From Hyphomicrobium sp. (GTDB lineage Bacteria > Pseudomonadota > Alphaproteobacteria > Rhizobiales > Hyphomicrobiaceae): 10,133 bases of DNA. The translations under genes were made by a program, and so were the position numbers. The notes beneath the pieces were generated by a model. The model had not been told where the DNA came from. It ran no database searches and saw only the letters and a program-made list of their open reading frames with translations. The number at the start of each line of letters is the position of its first letter. Position 1 is the stretch's first letter. The stretch covers positions 1 through 10,133 of the forward strand of contig JAUVPN010000068.1 of the NCBI GenBank assembly GCA_030598645.1, in the 5' to 3' direction. This document shows, in pieces, positions 1-6,343 of the stretch.

Positions 1-113
1 AGCACTGGCGACACAACGACAACGCTTTCCGCAAATCCAACTTGATCGTAGGTTGTAAGGACAAGAAACTCTAAAAAGGTGATATTCGCAGGATTCTTTC
101 CACTACTCTTGCC

Positions 114-164
114 GCCAGCCTCTGGGCTGGCCCATGCTCCGCCTCAGCCGGGCCAGAGGCTGGC
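114..164. repeat. Inverted repeat with 12-bp perfect arms
   Basis: The left arm GCCAGCCTCTGG (114-125) is exactly complementary to the right arm CCAGAGGCTGGC (153-164), with a 27-nt loop. A shorter competing pairing also exists: CTGGCCC at 127-133 with GGGCCAG at 150-156. No run of T follows on either strand, so this is not a standard intrinsic terminator. It could be a REP-like palindromic element, a structured RNA end for an upstream gene, or a decayed mobile palindrome. Confidence 0.6.
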
Positions 165-313
165 AAACGAATGCCGGACGCAGGCAAACTCAAGCCCGCA
201 CGGGGTGCAGGAAAGCCTAATTCCTTGTTTTGAATCGGGCGTCGCAGGCTGGCCGGAATACGGATCGCCTGCGCCAGCGTCCCGCCTTGAATTTTTTCGG
301 TAGCGCTTCGGCA

Positions 314-352
314 GGCGACTCGCCATTATCCGGTGGGCGACTCGCCATTATC
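314..352. repeat. 17-bp direct repeat, 22-bp period
   Basis: GGCGACTCGCCATTATC occurs at 314-330 and again at 336-352, identical over 17 bases and separated by 5 bases. The second copy ends about 30 bp before the GTG start at 383. The roughly two-helical-turn spacing would put both copies on the same DNA face, as in tandem operator sites. It could equally be a simple local duplication. No clear -10/-35 pair accompanies it. Confidence 0.7.
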
Positions 353-373
353 GGTTGGTCGGACTTGTTGCGC

Positions 374-380
374 GGAGGGG
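374..380 (+). promoter_or_regulatory. Ribosome binding site deciding the 383 start
   Basis: The sequence GGAGGGG lies immediately upstream of GTG at 383, about 4-5 bases from the GGAGG core. It favours this GTG over the upstream ATG at 230, because the residues encoded from 383 form a textbook signal peptide while those encoded from 230 do not look like a protein N-terminus. Confidence 0.65.
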
Positions 381-382
381 GA

Positions 383-754
383 GTGCGGAGACTATTCAGC
401 CATATTCTCGTCGCTGCCATAATGGCGGGCGGCCTCTCTGGCGCACTCGCTCAAGCTGGGTCGGGACAGCCCTCCGCGGGGTTTGATGTGAGCGGGCAAG
501 AGGCTGGCGCGGGGGGTCTCATCAAAAGGGTTCACGGCTTTCACTGCCGTAGAGTGCTTGGCTGGGACCCAAGTCTCGGCATTTATCACAACCATCGCCA
601 TGAAGGGATATGCCACGACTACGAAGGTTGTTGGCGCACGCAGCAAAAATGCATTTTCCTCTTGGGCCGGGGATGGGGTGGCTGGAAGTGGGAACGCTGG
701 GGGTGGGATAATTGGAAGTATACGTCCTGCATGATGCAAAGAGGTTGTTACTAG
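383..754 (+). CDS. Predicted exported Cys/Trp/His-rich small protein
   Basis: This encodes 123 residues from a GTG start with a good Shine-Dalgarno. Residues 1-23 form a signal peptide (two Arg, a hydrophobic core, then an ALA-Q cleavage site), so the product should reach the periplasm or beyond. A Gly/Ala/Ser-rich spacer follows to about residue 48. The C-terminal part has six cysteines (55, 77, 83, 90, 116, 122), a GWDP motif at 60-63, a His-rich patch HNHRHEGIC (69-77), and six Trp between 98 and 111. An even cysteine count in an exported protein suggests disulfides. The GWDP...HRHEGIC pattern resembles small hypothetical secreted proteins of Bradyrhizobium-type bacteria, recalled from memory only. 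Function is unknown. It might be a substrate of the adjacent secretion system, but only proximity supports that. An open frame on the opposite strand (392-790) is an antisense shadow. Confidence 0.7.
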   Translation: MRRLFSHILVAAIMAGGLSGALAQAGSGQPSAGFDVSGQEAGAGGLIKRVHGFHCRRVLGWDPSLGIYHNHRHEGICHDYEGCWRTQQKCIFLLGRGWGGWKWERWGWDNWKYTSCMMQRGCY

Positions 755-835
755 CGGTTCGACGCGGCCATGGGATGCGCGCCCAGGCAAACTTTCGTGC
801 CGAGCGGTAGTCGAATGGTTAACAGCTGGCGGCTC

Positions 836-864
836 TTGTCAAAGCTGCCAAAAATCTTCAAAAT
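836..864 (+). promoter_or_regulatory. Candidate sigma70-type promoter for the 942 gene
   Basis: TTGTCA (836-841) matches the -35 consensus at five of six positions. It is followed after 17 bases by CAAAAT (859-864), which matches the -10 consensus at four of six. Transcription would begin near 871, leaving about 70 bases of leader before 942. The rest of the 755-941 spacer shows no gene and no clear terminator for the preceding gene. Confidence 0.35.
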
Positions 865-941
865 CATCCCAATTCAACTCGTCGGGAGAACGTGGGCGCT
901 GGCGACGTGACATGAATGCGCGCCTGCGGGAGACAGGTGGC

Positions 942-1385
942 ATGTCACGATTAGTTTGGGCAGCGTTTGTGATAATTTGCGTGTTGTCACAGGCGACTCT
1001 GCATGCCGCAACCATCACAGTCACTGGCGATAATCCGCGACAACGCATTACTGTTACGATTGAAGATGCCACGGTTGATTTCGTCTTGGAGCATCTGCGT
1101 AAGCATTATGGTTTTGAGGTTGCAGGACTCCAAAAGGCCAATCAGGGTGAAATCCTGTCAGCGACCATGTCTGGCACTCTGCAAAGCATCCTTGAGCGGC
1201 TCTTGCGGAACTGGAACCATATGATCGTCCGCTCTCGCGATAATGAGAGCGGCATTGCAAAGGTCATGATACTCAATTCTGTCTACGGGGCTGCACCGTC
1301 GCAAGTGGGACCGGGAAAAGCAAGGCGGTCGCGCTCTGATAAGATTAAGAGGATACTTCGAGCTTCTTCCGGGGAAGGTCTCTAA
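942..1385 (+). CDS. Predicted exported stand-alone STN/secretin N0-like protein
   Basis: The product is 147 residues from ATG 942. An in-frame ATG at 912 exists, but 942 is preceded by GGGAG/AGGTGG and starts directly with a signal peptide (residues 1-22, ending in LHA before ATITV). Residues about 35-98 have the alternating strand-helix-strand-strand-helix pattern of the short STN domain, found at the N-terminus of secretins (N0) and TonB-dependent receptors: VTIEDATVDFVLEHL, then GFEV, then an LSATMSGTLQSILERLL segment, then a final strand. No secretin barrel or TonB receptor follows. The tail (123-147) is short and basic. The gene ends with tandem stops (TAATAG) and converges on the gsp run. 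GspD's N0 domain binds GspC in known T2SSs, so a role in secretin or GspC function is possible. The STN assignment is by eye and the role is inferred. Confidence 0.6.
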   Translation: MSRLVWAAFVIICVLSQATLHAATITVTGDNPRQRITVTIEDATVDFVLEHLRKHYGFEVAGLQKANQGEILSATMSGTLQSILERLLRNWNHMIVRSRDNESGIAKVMILNSVYGAAPSQVGPGKARRSRSDKIKRILRASSGEGL

Positions 1386-1507
1386 TAGAAGCAATAGGAT
1401 CAGTCCGTTAGCCCGGGTGCCACGGCGGTGTCGGTGATTGAGAATGGGGGCGGAGCAACAGATCTGACAAGCAGCTGCAAGCCTCGAGCCGCCGCTGTCC
1501 CGATTGG
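1386..1507. other. Convergent intergenic spacer
   Basis: This 122-bp stretch separates the tail-to-tail ends of the plus-strand STN-like gene and the minus-strand GspC-like gene. Some GC-rich short palindromes are present (for example CCCGGG), but I find no strong hairpin followed by a T run on either strand, so no intrinsic terminator is called. Confidence 0.45.
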
Positions 1508-2059
1508 CTAGAAGAGCGGTACGATTTGAGACGTTCCATCGTCGCGTTCGAGAAGGACGGAAGTTGGTTCCATTTTCGAGACCCGCCATCCGCCGATCAT
1601 ATCGCCGACCTCGACACGGAAACTTGTTCCGTCGCTTTTTTTGCGCAGAAGCGCTATTGCGTCGTCGCCAGTGCCCACAACGCCGAGCAGATCATAGCTC
1701 GGCGGCTGGGGTTTGGGCGCAACCTTCCTAATTGGCCGTTTCACGACCTCCTTGACGTTTGGAGGCCGGCGCCGGCTCGAAGCAAAAAGCGGGCGTTCCA
1801 CTGTATCTTTCAGCTTAGCTTTGTCGAAATGGGCCAAGGGATTGCCCAATTGAGGCTCGTCTGTGGCCCGTGCACCTGTGTGTGTTTCCGGACGGGATGC
1901 TTCATGATGTTGAGAAGCACGTTCGCTCGCAGGCCGATGAGATTGTGTTGACGGTGAAGTATGGCTCCCTGGACCACTTGCTGGTTGGTTGTCGAACCAG
2001 ACAAGGGCACCGAGGGCCAGACAGCCCAACATCAGAAATAGCAATCGGCTCTTCGGCAC
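1508..2059 (-). CDS. gspC: Short GspC-like T2SS protein (HR domain, no PDZ)
   Basis: GspC is an inner-membrane protein whose periplasmic HR domain contacts the secretin GspD. Here 183 residues start at a GTG only 3 bases after the gspM stop. Residues 5-22 form one membrane segment. Residues 25-120 are a Pro/Ser/His/Arg-rich, probably disordered linker. Residues 121-183 (YDLLGVVGTGDDAIALL..., FRVEVGDMIGGWRVSKMEPTSVLLER, ending IVPLF) have the repeated short strands and V-G-D turn typical of the HR domain. Classical GspC proteins are around 270-300 residues and carry a C-terminal PDZ domain or coiled coil; here the chain ends right after HR. Being last in the run, it could also be annotated as protein N in some genomes. 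A Cys at residue 13 sits inside the hydrophobic core and is probably not a lipobox. The family call is fairly confident; orthology to gspC less so. Confidence 0.65.
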   Translation of the reverse strand: MPKSRLLFLMLGCLALGALVWFDNQPASGPGSHTSPSTQSHRPASERASQHHEASRPETHTGARATDEPQLGNPLAHFDKAKLKDTVERPLFASSRRRPPNVKEVVKRPIRKVAPKPQPPSYDLLGVVGTGDDAIALLRKKSDGTSFRVEVGDMIGGWRVSKMEPTSVLLERDDGTSQIVPLF

Positions 2060-2062
2060 GGG

Positions 2063-2641
2063 TCAGGAGGCCTCATTTTTCAAAGCAAACGCGCTCACCT
2101 GCAGCGTCACATCGAACGGCCCAAGAAAGTGCGGATCTGGAGCCCGGAATCTTTTGGGGGCCGGTCGCAGCGTAATGTCATCAACGAAGATCAGCGGCGT
2201 TCCCGTCTCAATACGGTAAAGAATATCACGCAAGCCATCCATGCCAACGCGGATCGACAGGCTGATGGGGATGCGCATCAGATTGCCATCTTCCTTGGGC
2301 GGTAGGATCTGAAAACTTGAGGCAGCACCGTCATGCTCAAGCACAAGCTCGTGCAACAGCCTCTGCAGATTAGCTCCAGCAATTCCCGTTGTCTCGCCCT
2401 CGAGTAGCAAGCTCGCATCGTGACCGAGAGCGGCTAGATCGCTGTTCTCCCGCCGCAGTTCACCCTCTCGCGTGATCTGTTTGCGCAGTTGAAAGAGCTC
2501 ATTTTGTTTCTGTTCGATGGTTTGCTCAAGCGAGCTCACGCGCACAAAGGGTAGAGCGGCCATGAGCCCCATGAGCGTCAAAGCCACCACCACAGAGGCA
2601 ATGGCAAACAAGACCGCTGGGAATCGAGAACGCAACTTCAA
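2063..2641 (-). CDS. gspM: GspM, T2SS inner-membrane assembly protein
   Basis: GspM pairs with GspL in the inner-membrane platform that couples the ATPase to pseudopilus assembly. The 192-residue product has a short basic cytoplasmic N-terminus, a membrane segment at about 9-31, a periplasmic coiled coil at about 37-70 (rich in Glu/Gln/Leu), and a C-terminal region (about 90-188) consistent with the ferredoxin-like fold of GspM/PilO proteins. The start is TTG, overlapping the gspL stop as TTGA (2638-2641). The upstream GGGGGAACAG may act as ribosome binding site, and coupling to gspL is likely. Sequence similarity within this family is low, so the call rests on topology, length and position between gspL and the GspC-like gene. 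Confidence 0.82.
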   Translation of the reverse strand: MKLRSRFPAVLFAIASVVVALTLMGLMAALPFVRVSSLEQTIEQKQNELFQLRKQITREGELRRENSDLAALGHDASLLLEGETTGIAGANLQRLLHELVLEHDGAASSFQILPPKEDGNLMRIPISLSIRVGMDGLRDILYRIETGTPLIFVDDITLRPAPKRFRAPDPHFLGPFDVTLQVSAFALKNEAS

Positions 2642-3735
2642 GGCTGTTCCCCCAAGCGGGGCCCGCCCTGAGCCCGGCTGATGATGGAGAACGTTCCGGA
2701 CGTCTCGCCCACCTTACGCGTGGTGGGCGCAGAAAAACGAACATCCTCAAATTGGGCGGTGTCTTCGAGCTTGGTGACGAGTGCTGTCGGGTCGTCTGAT
2801 TTTCCGACGATATGGGCATCGCGGCCATGGATCTCGAGCTCAGTGAGATAAGCGGTGTCTGGCAGCGCGCGGCTCAAGGCTTCGATCAACACCATCATGG
2901 GGGGCTCTTCCATCTTCCGTCTCACCAAGCGTTCACGTTGCTGTCGGAGTTGAGTGTTTTCTTCATTCAGTCGCTTAACTTTCTCGACACGAGATTTTGC
3001 AGTTGAGATTTTCGCCTCAAGATCATCTCTCTGCACTTGCCGGTCCCACATGTGATAGAGCCCAAAACCACTTATCGCAGCGCTGAAGGCGAGGATAAGC
3101 GCAAAAGAGGCATGGAGCGCCTGTGCCGTTTTCTCGACTGGATCTGCTTCCAGGGACATGAGCTCAATGGCTGATGTTTCCTCAGACTCGGGCGCAAAAT
3201 CGATCGCATAGGGGACGAGCCCGACGCTGTCCGCGCGCCGCAGCGCAGACTCCAAAATGCTTCGTGTCGTGGCGACGACATGGATATCAAGCTGGTCAGG
3301 CGACGTGGCGTTGGGTCCGACGATCCGATACCCGTACCTTGTCTCATCTTGAGACCAAGGGACAATGCGTTCCATCTGGTTCTGCAGGACCGGCTTGATG
3401 ACGTCGCTTGCGGCTTCGGGGATTTGGATGGTGCGCTCAACGACATCACCGGGCGACAAGCGAAGAAGCACTTGCTTGGAATTCCGTGACGCCTTTCTCG
3501 AAACGAGTCTTCTTAGCGCTGCTATCTGATCGGAGGCCGCATCCGACTTGAGCATTCCAACATAGTTGCTCAATCCGCCGGCCCTCGTGGAGATCTCCAA
3601 TCCCTCCGGTGTATGTCGCAGTAACGTACGCCATGCACGCGTTCTGTCCCGCTGCGGCCTCAAGGCCCCACTCACCTCATGAAGCCATCGTGAGTAAACG
3701 CGCCTGACAATGTTGGTGCTCACGTGTTCTTTCAC
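2638..3735 (-). CDS. gspL: GspL, T2SS inner-membrane platform protein
   Basis: GspL recruits the ATPase GspE to the membrane through its cytoplasmic domain and partners GspM in the periplasm. The 365-residue product has a cytoplasmic region of about 205 residues of the actin-like/PilM-related type (LLRLSPGDVVERTIQIP at 90-106, and the conserved-looking MERIVPW segment at 121-127). It then has a single membrane segment at about 208-228, a strongly charged coiled coil (about 235-275), and a small PilN-like ferredoxin domain (about 280-355; TAYLTELEIHGRDAHIVGKS at 294-313). The start is GTG, preceded by AGGA at 8-base spacing. The gene lies 42 bases after gspK and overlaps gspM by 4 bases. Length is slightly below the usual 400 or so. 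Confidence 0.88.
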   Translation of the reverse strand: MKEHVSTNIVRRVYSRWLHEVSGALRPQRDRTRAWRTLLRHTPEGLEISTRAGGLSNYVGMLKSDAASDQIAALRRLVSRKASRNSKQVLLRLSPGDVVERTIQIPEAASDVIKPVLQNQMERIVPWSQDETRYGYRIVGPNATSPDQLDIHVVATTRSILESALRRADSVGLVPYAIDFAPESEETSAIELMSLEADPVEKTAQALHASFALILAFSAAISGFGLYHMWDRQVQRDDLEAKISTAKSRVEKVKRLNEENTQLRQQRERLVRRKMEEPPMMVLIEALSRALPDTAYLTELEIHGRDAHIVGKSDDPTALVTKLEDTAQFEDVRFSAPTTRKVGETSGTFSIISRAQGGPRLGEQP

Positions 3736-3777
3736 TACATCATCCTAAACAATACTTACCTGCCTTGCTCAATTGGA

Positions 3778-4713
3778 CTAGCCAAGAGGTCTCTTTGAGA
3801 TCAACCGGTAGGGAGCGCTATCGTCTAAGCCAGGAGCAATGACAAAGACTTTGCTCGTCGCGTACTTATCGCCGGGCCTGCGCACCTTAACCGACACGAC
3901 ATAGGCAGGACCGGGCGCATCGGAAAGATAGGCGCCAGCGCGGCGCATGATTTCGGAGAGTGTCGCGTCCTTTTCGAGAGCCACTCTCCGGCGGTCCCGC
4001 AACCTTGCAATGTCAGTCTTCATCAGATTGGGTATGGACGATAGGACTTCGTTTGGCGCCGCCCGCGGGTTGATGCGGCCATCCCGGCCGTAGACTGTGA
4101 GGAAGGGGGCAACCTGTTTATAGAACTCAGGGGTCATACCCTTTAAACGGCGAAGTTGCGCGATATCCACAAATGCCATGGGCTGGGCGGATTTTTTCTT
4201 TCGATATTCGCGAATATCGCTCAAACGGCGTCGTGGATCCTTCTTCCGGGCCCTGCTGGTTGTCTCGCCGCGTGCCCGCAAAATGCGATCGCGAATCCGG
4301 CCCGCTTTCAATTCCGATCCTGCGAATTGCCGAAAGAAACGGAGCAAAAGGTCTTTGTCAGCCTTGTTGAGGTCGATAAGGCGATTTGGGTCGCTAATGG
4401 TGATGGTCAGCTCCGAACCCGCAAACGAAACGGTACGTGGCCTGCCGTCGGGCAACCAACGCCGCGTGTCCTCCTCATCGATCAAACGGGTTGCCGCTAT
4501 TTCCGCGCCAGCGTCGAGAAGCGCCTCAGACTTGGACAACTTCACCTCGGATGCAACGAAGGACGCCCCGCTGCGCACCGTCGCGTTGAAGGAGGAGACC
4601 ACGAGGGCCGCGGATACAAGAATCCACAAGACGACGACCAGCGCCAGGCCCCGCTCCGCGGCGCTGTGCGCTGGCCCGTGCTTCACGGGCAATGTTTTGG
4701 CACCCTTAATCAC
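3778..4713 (-). CDS. gspK: GspK, minor pseudopilin
   Basis: GspK caps the pseudopilus tip together with GspI and GspJ. The 311-residue product has a prepilin-type N-terminus: ERG (20-22) followed by LALVVVLWILVSAALVV, with processing predicted after Gly22. Position +5 of the mature protein is Val, not Glu, a known hallmark of GspK. SDPNRLIDLNKADKDLL (107-123) and the helix-hairpin-helix-like stretch (about 182-235: DIAQLRRLKGM, INPRAAPNEVLSSIPNL) match the family, which is much larger than other pseudopilins. A very basic segment at 149-175 lies in the middle domain. The start is GTG, overlapping the gspJ stop as GTGA (4710-4713); no strong ribosome binding site is visible, which suggests coupling to gspJ. 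Confidence 0.9.
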   Translation of the reverse strand: MIKGAKTLPVKHGPAHSAAERGLALVVVLWILVSAALVVSSFNATVRSGASFVASEVKLSKSEALLDAGAEIAATRLIDEEDTRRWLPDGRPRTVSFAGSELTITISDPNRLIDLNKADKDLLLRFFRQFAGSELKAGRIRDRILRARGETTSRARKKDPRRRLSDIREYRKKKSAQPMAFVDIAQLRRLKGMTPEFYKQVAPFLTVYGRDGRINPRAAPNEVLSSIPNLMKTDIARLRDRRRVALEKDATLSEIMRRAGAYLSDAPGPAYVVSVKVRRPGDKYATSKVFVIAPGLDDSAPYRLISKRPLG

Positions 4714-5471
4714 TTTCTGTATTTACTTTTGAATTTACGTGCGGGATCATTTTCTAGCGACTTGACACTGCCTCCGAGTGTGCCACCCGTCTTCGCGCTG
4801 CACAGCTCGGCTTCTCGCGCCAGGCAGCTCAGCTCGGCATCGGCGGGAATGGCGACGATTACTGGCAGCGATATCGGCCCACCCCGCGTTGTGTCGATGA
4901 TTTGCAGGCGGATGAGATCGGGCATACGGTTCTGGTACGGCCATGAACCTTGCCAAGTGCCGCCTTGAGCGGATTTCTGGGCGTAGGCAAACTGGTATCG
5001 ATACGGCCCCTGCAGGAGGGGGACTCGGTTTGCTGGCGTAGCTCCTGGAAAGGCTTGCATGTTACGGTGATAGGGTGCACGCGCCCTGATCAATTGGGCG
5101 TTTTGGCCATTGGCGACAACCGAATAACTGACGAAATAGGGTCCCCCCGCCGAGGGATAAGGTGGTTCCAAAGTAACAAAAGCAAGATGGGCCGGAGTGC
5201 CTGTGAAAAGAAAACGCGGGCTTTTCCCGACAGTAGCTACGACGCGCTGCAAGCCGGAAGCGTCGCGGTGCAAAATGTCGGCGGCGCGAGATACCATATC
5301 GAGCGTATCGATCCGCTCAGTGTTGGCGCCCCAGTTCTTGGAAATAACTCTGAACCCGGCCGCTAGAAGCCCGAGGATCACGCACAAGATCGTGAGGCTC
5401 ACCAACAATTCGATGAGCGTGAAGCCGCTCTCCCGCGTTCTACCTCCAAATTGTAGCGTTGTTCTATTCAT
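4710..5471 (-). CDS. gspJ: GspJ, minor pseudopilin
   Basis: GspJ is part of the GspI-J-K tip complex of the pseudopilus. The 253-residue product has a leader ending ESG (14-16), then FTLIELLVSLTILCVILGLLA, with prepilin peptidase cleavage expected after Gly16 and the conserved Glu at +5 (Glu21). The periplasmic part is β-rich, with a Pro/Gly-rich stretch LEPPYPSAGGPY (101-112) and two cysteines (216, 224) that could form a disulfide. The C-terminus is basic (KFKSKYRK). Its ATG lies inside the end of gspI, an 8-base overlap (ATGAATAG), and its stop overlaps the GTG start of gspK. Confidence 0.9.
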   Translation of the reverse strand: MNRTTLQFGGRTRESGFTLIELLVSLTILCVILGLLAAGFRVISKNWGANTERIDTLDMVSRAADILHRDASGLQRVVATVGKSPRFLFTGTPAHLAFVTLEPPYPSAGGPYFVSYSVVANGQNAQLIRARAPYHRNMQAFPGATPANRVPLLQGPYRYQFAYAQKSAQGGTWQGSWPYQNRMPDLIRLQIIDTTRGGPISLPVIVAIPADAELSCLAREAELCSAKTGGTLGGSVKSLENDPARKFKSKYRK

Positions 5472-5907
5472 GAGGACGCCCGAGTTTCAGCCCATCCAGC
5501 TCAATACGCCGATCCTTGTCCCATGCGACTGTCACCCGTACGCGGTGGAGGCGCCAGTTCTTCTCGGATTTTATAACGGACCAAGGTGCGCGCTCTGGCA
5601 CGACATCGATTGACCAGCCAAATCCCCCAACGCTGCCCCTCCCGGAGACCAGGCTGCCGCCCCTTCCGCTCACCGTTTCAGCCAGCAGAGATTGGCCGAG
5701 GATTCTTGCCTTGGCATAATCGGCAGCGATCCCGGCGTTACGCACCCCTGTTGCGTGGGCTTCAAAAAGGCTGACAAGAGCGATGGCGAGTATCGTCAGC
5801 GCGGCCAAGGTCTCCACGAGCGTGAACCCCGCCGCATTCCCCCGAGTACGGTCAATCGAGCGCGCTTGTCGAGACGCGCCCCGTAAGCCAATTAACGCGA
5901 ATTTCAT
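5464..5907 (-). CDS. gspI: GspI, minor pseudopilin
   Basis: GspI initiates the minor pseudopilin tip complex. I place the start at ATG 5907 because GGAAAGGCAGG lies just upstream and the frame further upstream (to 6003) encodes residues antiparallel to no known leader. The product is 147 residues. A 27-residue basic leader ends AAG (25-27), then FTLVETLAALTILAIALVSLF follows, giving Glu at mature +5 (Glu32). The segment after the helix (ATGVRNAGIAADYAKARILGQSLLAET, 52-78) matches the typical GspI pattern of a helix followed by a Gln-Leu/Glu motif. The start lies inside gspH, with a 56-base overlap, which is long for this cluster. Confidence 0.87.
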   Translation of the reverse strand: MKFALIGLRGASRQARSIDRTRGNAAGFTLVETLAALTILAIALVSLFEAHATGVRNAGIAADYAKARILGQSLLAETVSGRGGSLVSGRGSVGGFGWSIDVVPERAPWSVIKSEKNWRLHRVRVTVAWDKDRRIELDGLKLGRPHE

Positions 5908-6343
5908 AAGCCTGCCTTTCCGAGCGTAACTCAATGGTGGCCCCGCTGGAACTGCCATTGGGAAAGAAACGAACACCGGCCACTGTTGTGGAGCGCCTCT
6001 CACTGTCAGCCCCTGTCACCGCAACGGCGATCGCTCGGTTGAGTTGAAGAGCCGCGTGCCCGTCGCTGAATCGAATCACACGCCGAGTCACGTCGATCGT
6101 GGCGACGCGTTCGCTGCCTGTAGTCATTGCTGCTGCACGCAAGTCACGAAGCCGCGATGCGGCTAGAAGCGCGGTCGCCTTAACTTGCGTTCCGCTCGAT
6201 GGCGAGGGGTAAAGGGTAGATACGGCGACGACTGCCATGGCGATTACGGCCATGACGACGAGCAGCTCGAACAATGTGAACCCTAAGATATCGCGAGTAT
6301 TCTTTGCACTACAGCCAGCTCGTGACATCCTGATCCTCGCCAT
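5852..6343 (-). CDS. gspH: GspH, minor pseudopilin
   Basis: GspH joins the major pseudopilin shaft to the tip complex. The 163-residue product has a leader ending at Gly21, then FTLFELLVVMAVIAMAVVAVS, with Glu at mature +5 (Glu26). The C-terminal VRFFPNGSSSGATIEL (124-139) is the family's characteristic signature. The start may be ATG 6343 (upstream GAGGGAGG, close spacing) or ATG 6328 (upstream GCGAGG); both lie inside the end of gspG, so the overlap is 35 or 20 bases. The leader has a cysteine at residue 11, before the cleavage site. The gene is intact. Confidence 0.88.
   Translation of the reverse strand: MARIRMSRAGCSAKNTRDILGFTLFELLVVMAVIAMAVVAVSTLYPSPSSGTQVKATALLAASRLRDLRAAAMTTGSERVATIDVTRRVIRFSDGHAALQLNRAIAVAVTGADSERRSTTVAGVRFFPNGSSSGATIELRSERQAYEIRVNWLTGRVSTSALD

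Larger units (their letters stand above)
1..382. other. Left intergenic region with no convincing gene
   Basis: I see no convincing coding sequence here. All three plus-strand frames from the left edge hit stops early (43-45, 56-58, 72-74), so the C-terminus of an upstream plus-strand gene could end in the first 75 bases, but the frames cannot be told apart. The longer open frames crossing this stretch have unlikely composition and no good start. The region holds a long-armed inverted repeat (114-164), a 17-bp direct repeat (314-352), and a Shine-Dalgarno sequence for the gene starting at 383. Confidence 0.5.

Noticed and set aside
356..380. A sigma54-like GG...GC pattern upstream of the 383 gene
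   Set aside because: The GG-GC spacing is 11 bases and the flanking consensus is poor.
392..790. A 132-codon minus-strand frame over the small secreted-protein gene
   Set aside because: The plus-strand frame has a ribosome binding site, a signal peptide and patterned cysteines; the minus frame has none of these.
1386..1507. Bidirectional terminator between the convergent genes
   Set aside because: No strong hairpin with a following T tract on either strand.
2008..2059. Possible lipobox (MLGC) in the GspC-like protein
   Set aside because: The residues before Cys13 fit the lipobox poorly and the hydrophobic stretch continues past it, as in a membrane anchor.
4156..4968. A 270-codon open frame on the plus strand
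   Set aside because: It lies wholly antisense to gspK and gspJ, which have clear family signatures; its translation shows no domain-like pattern.
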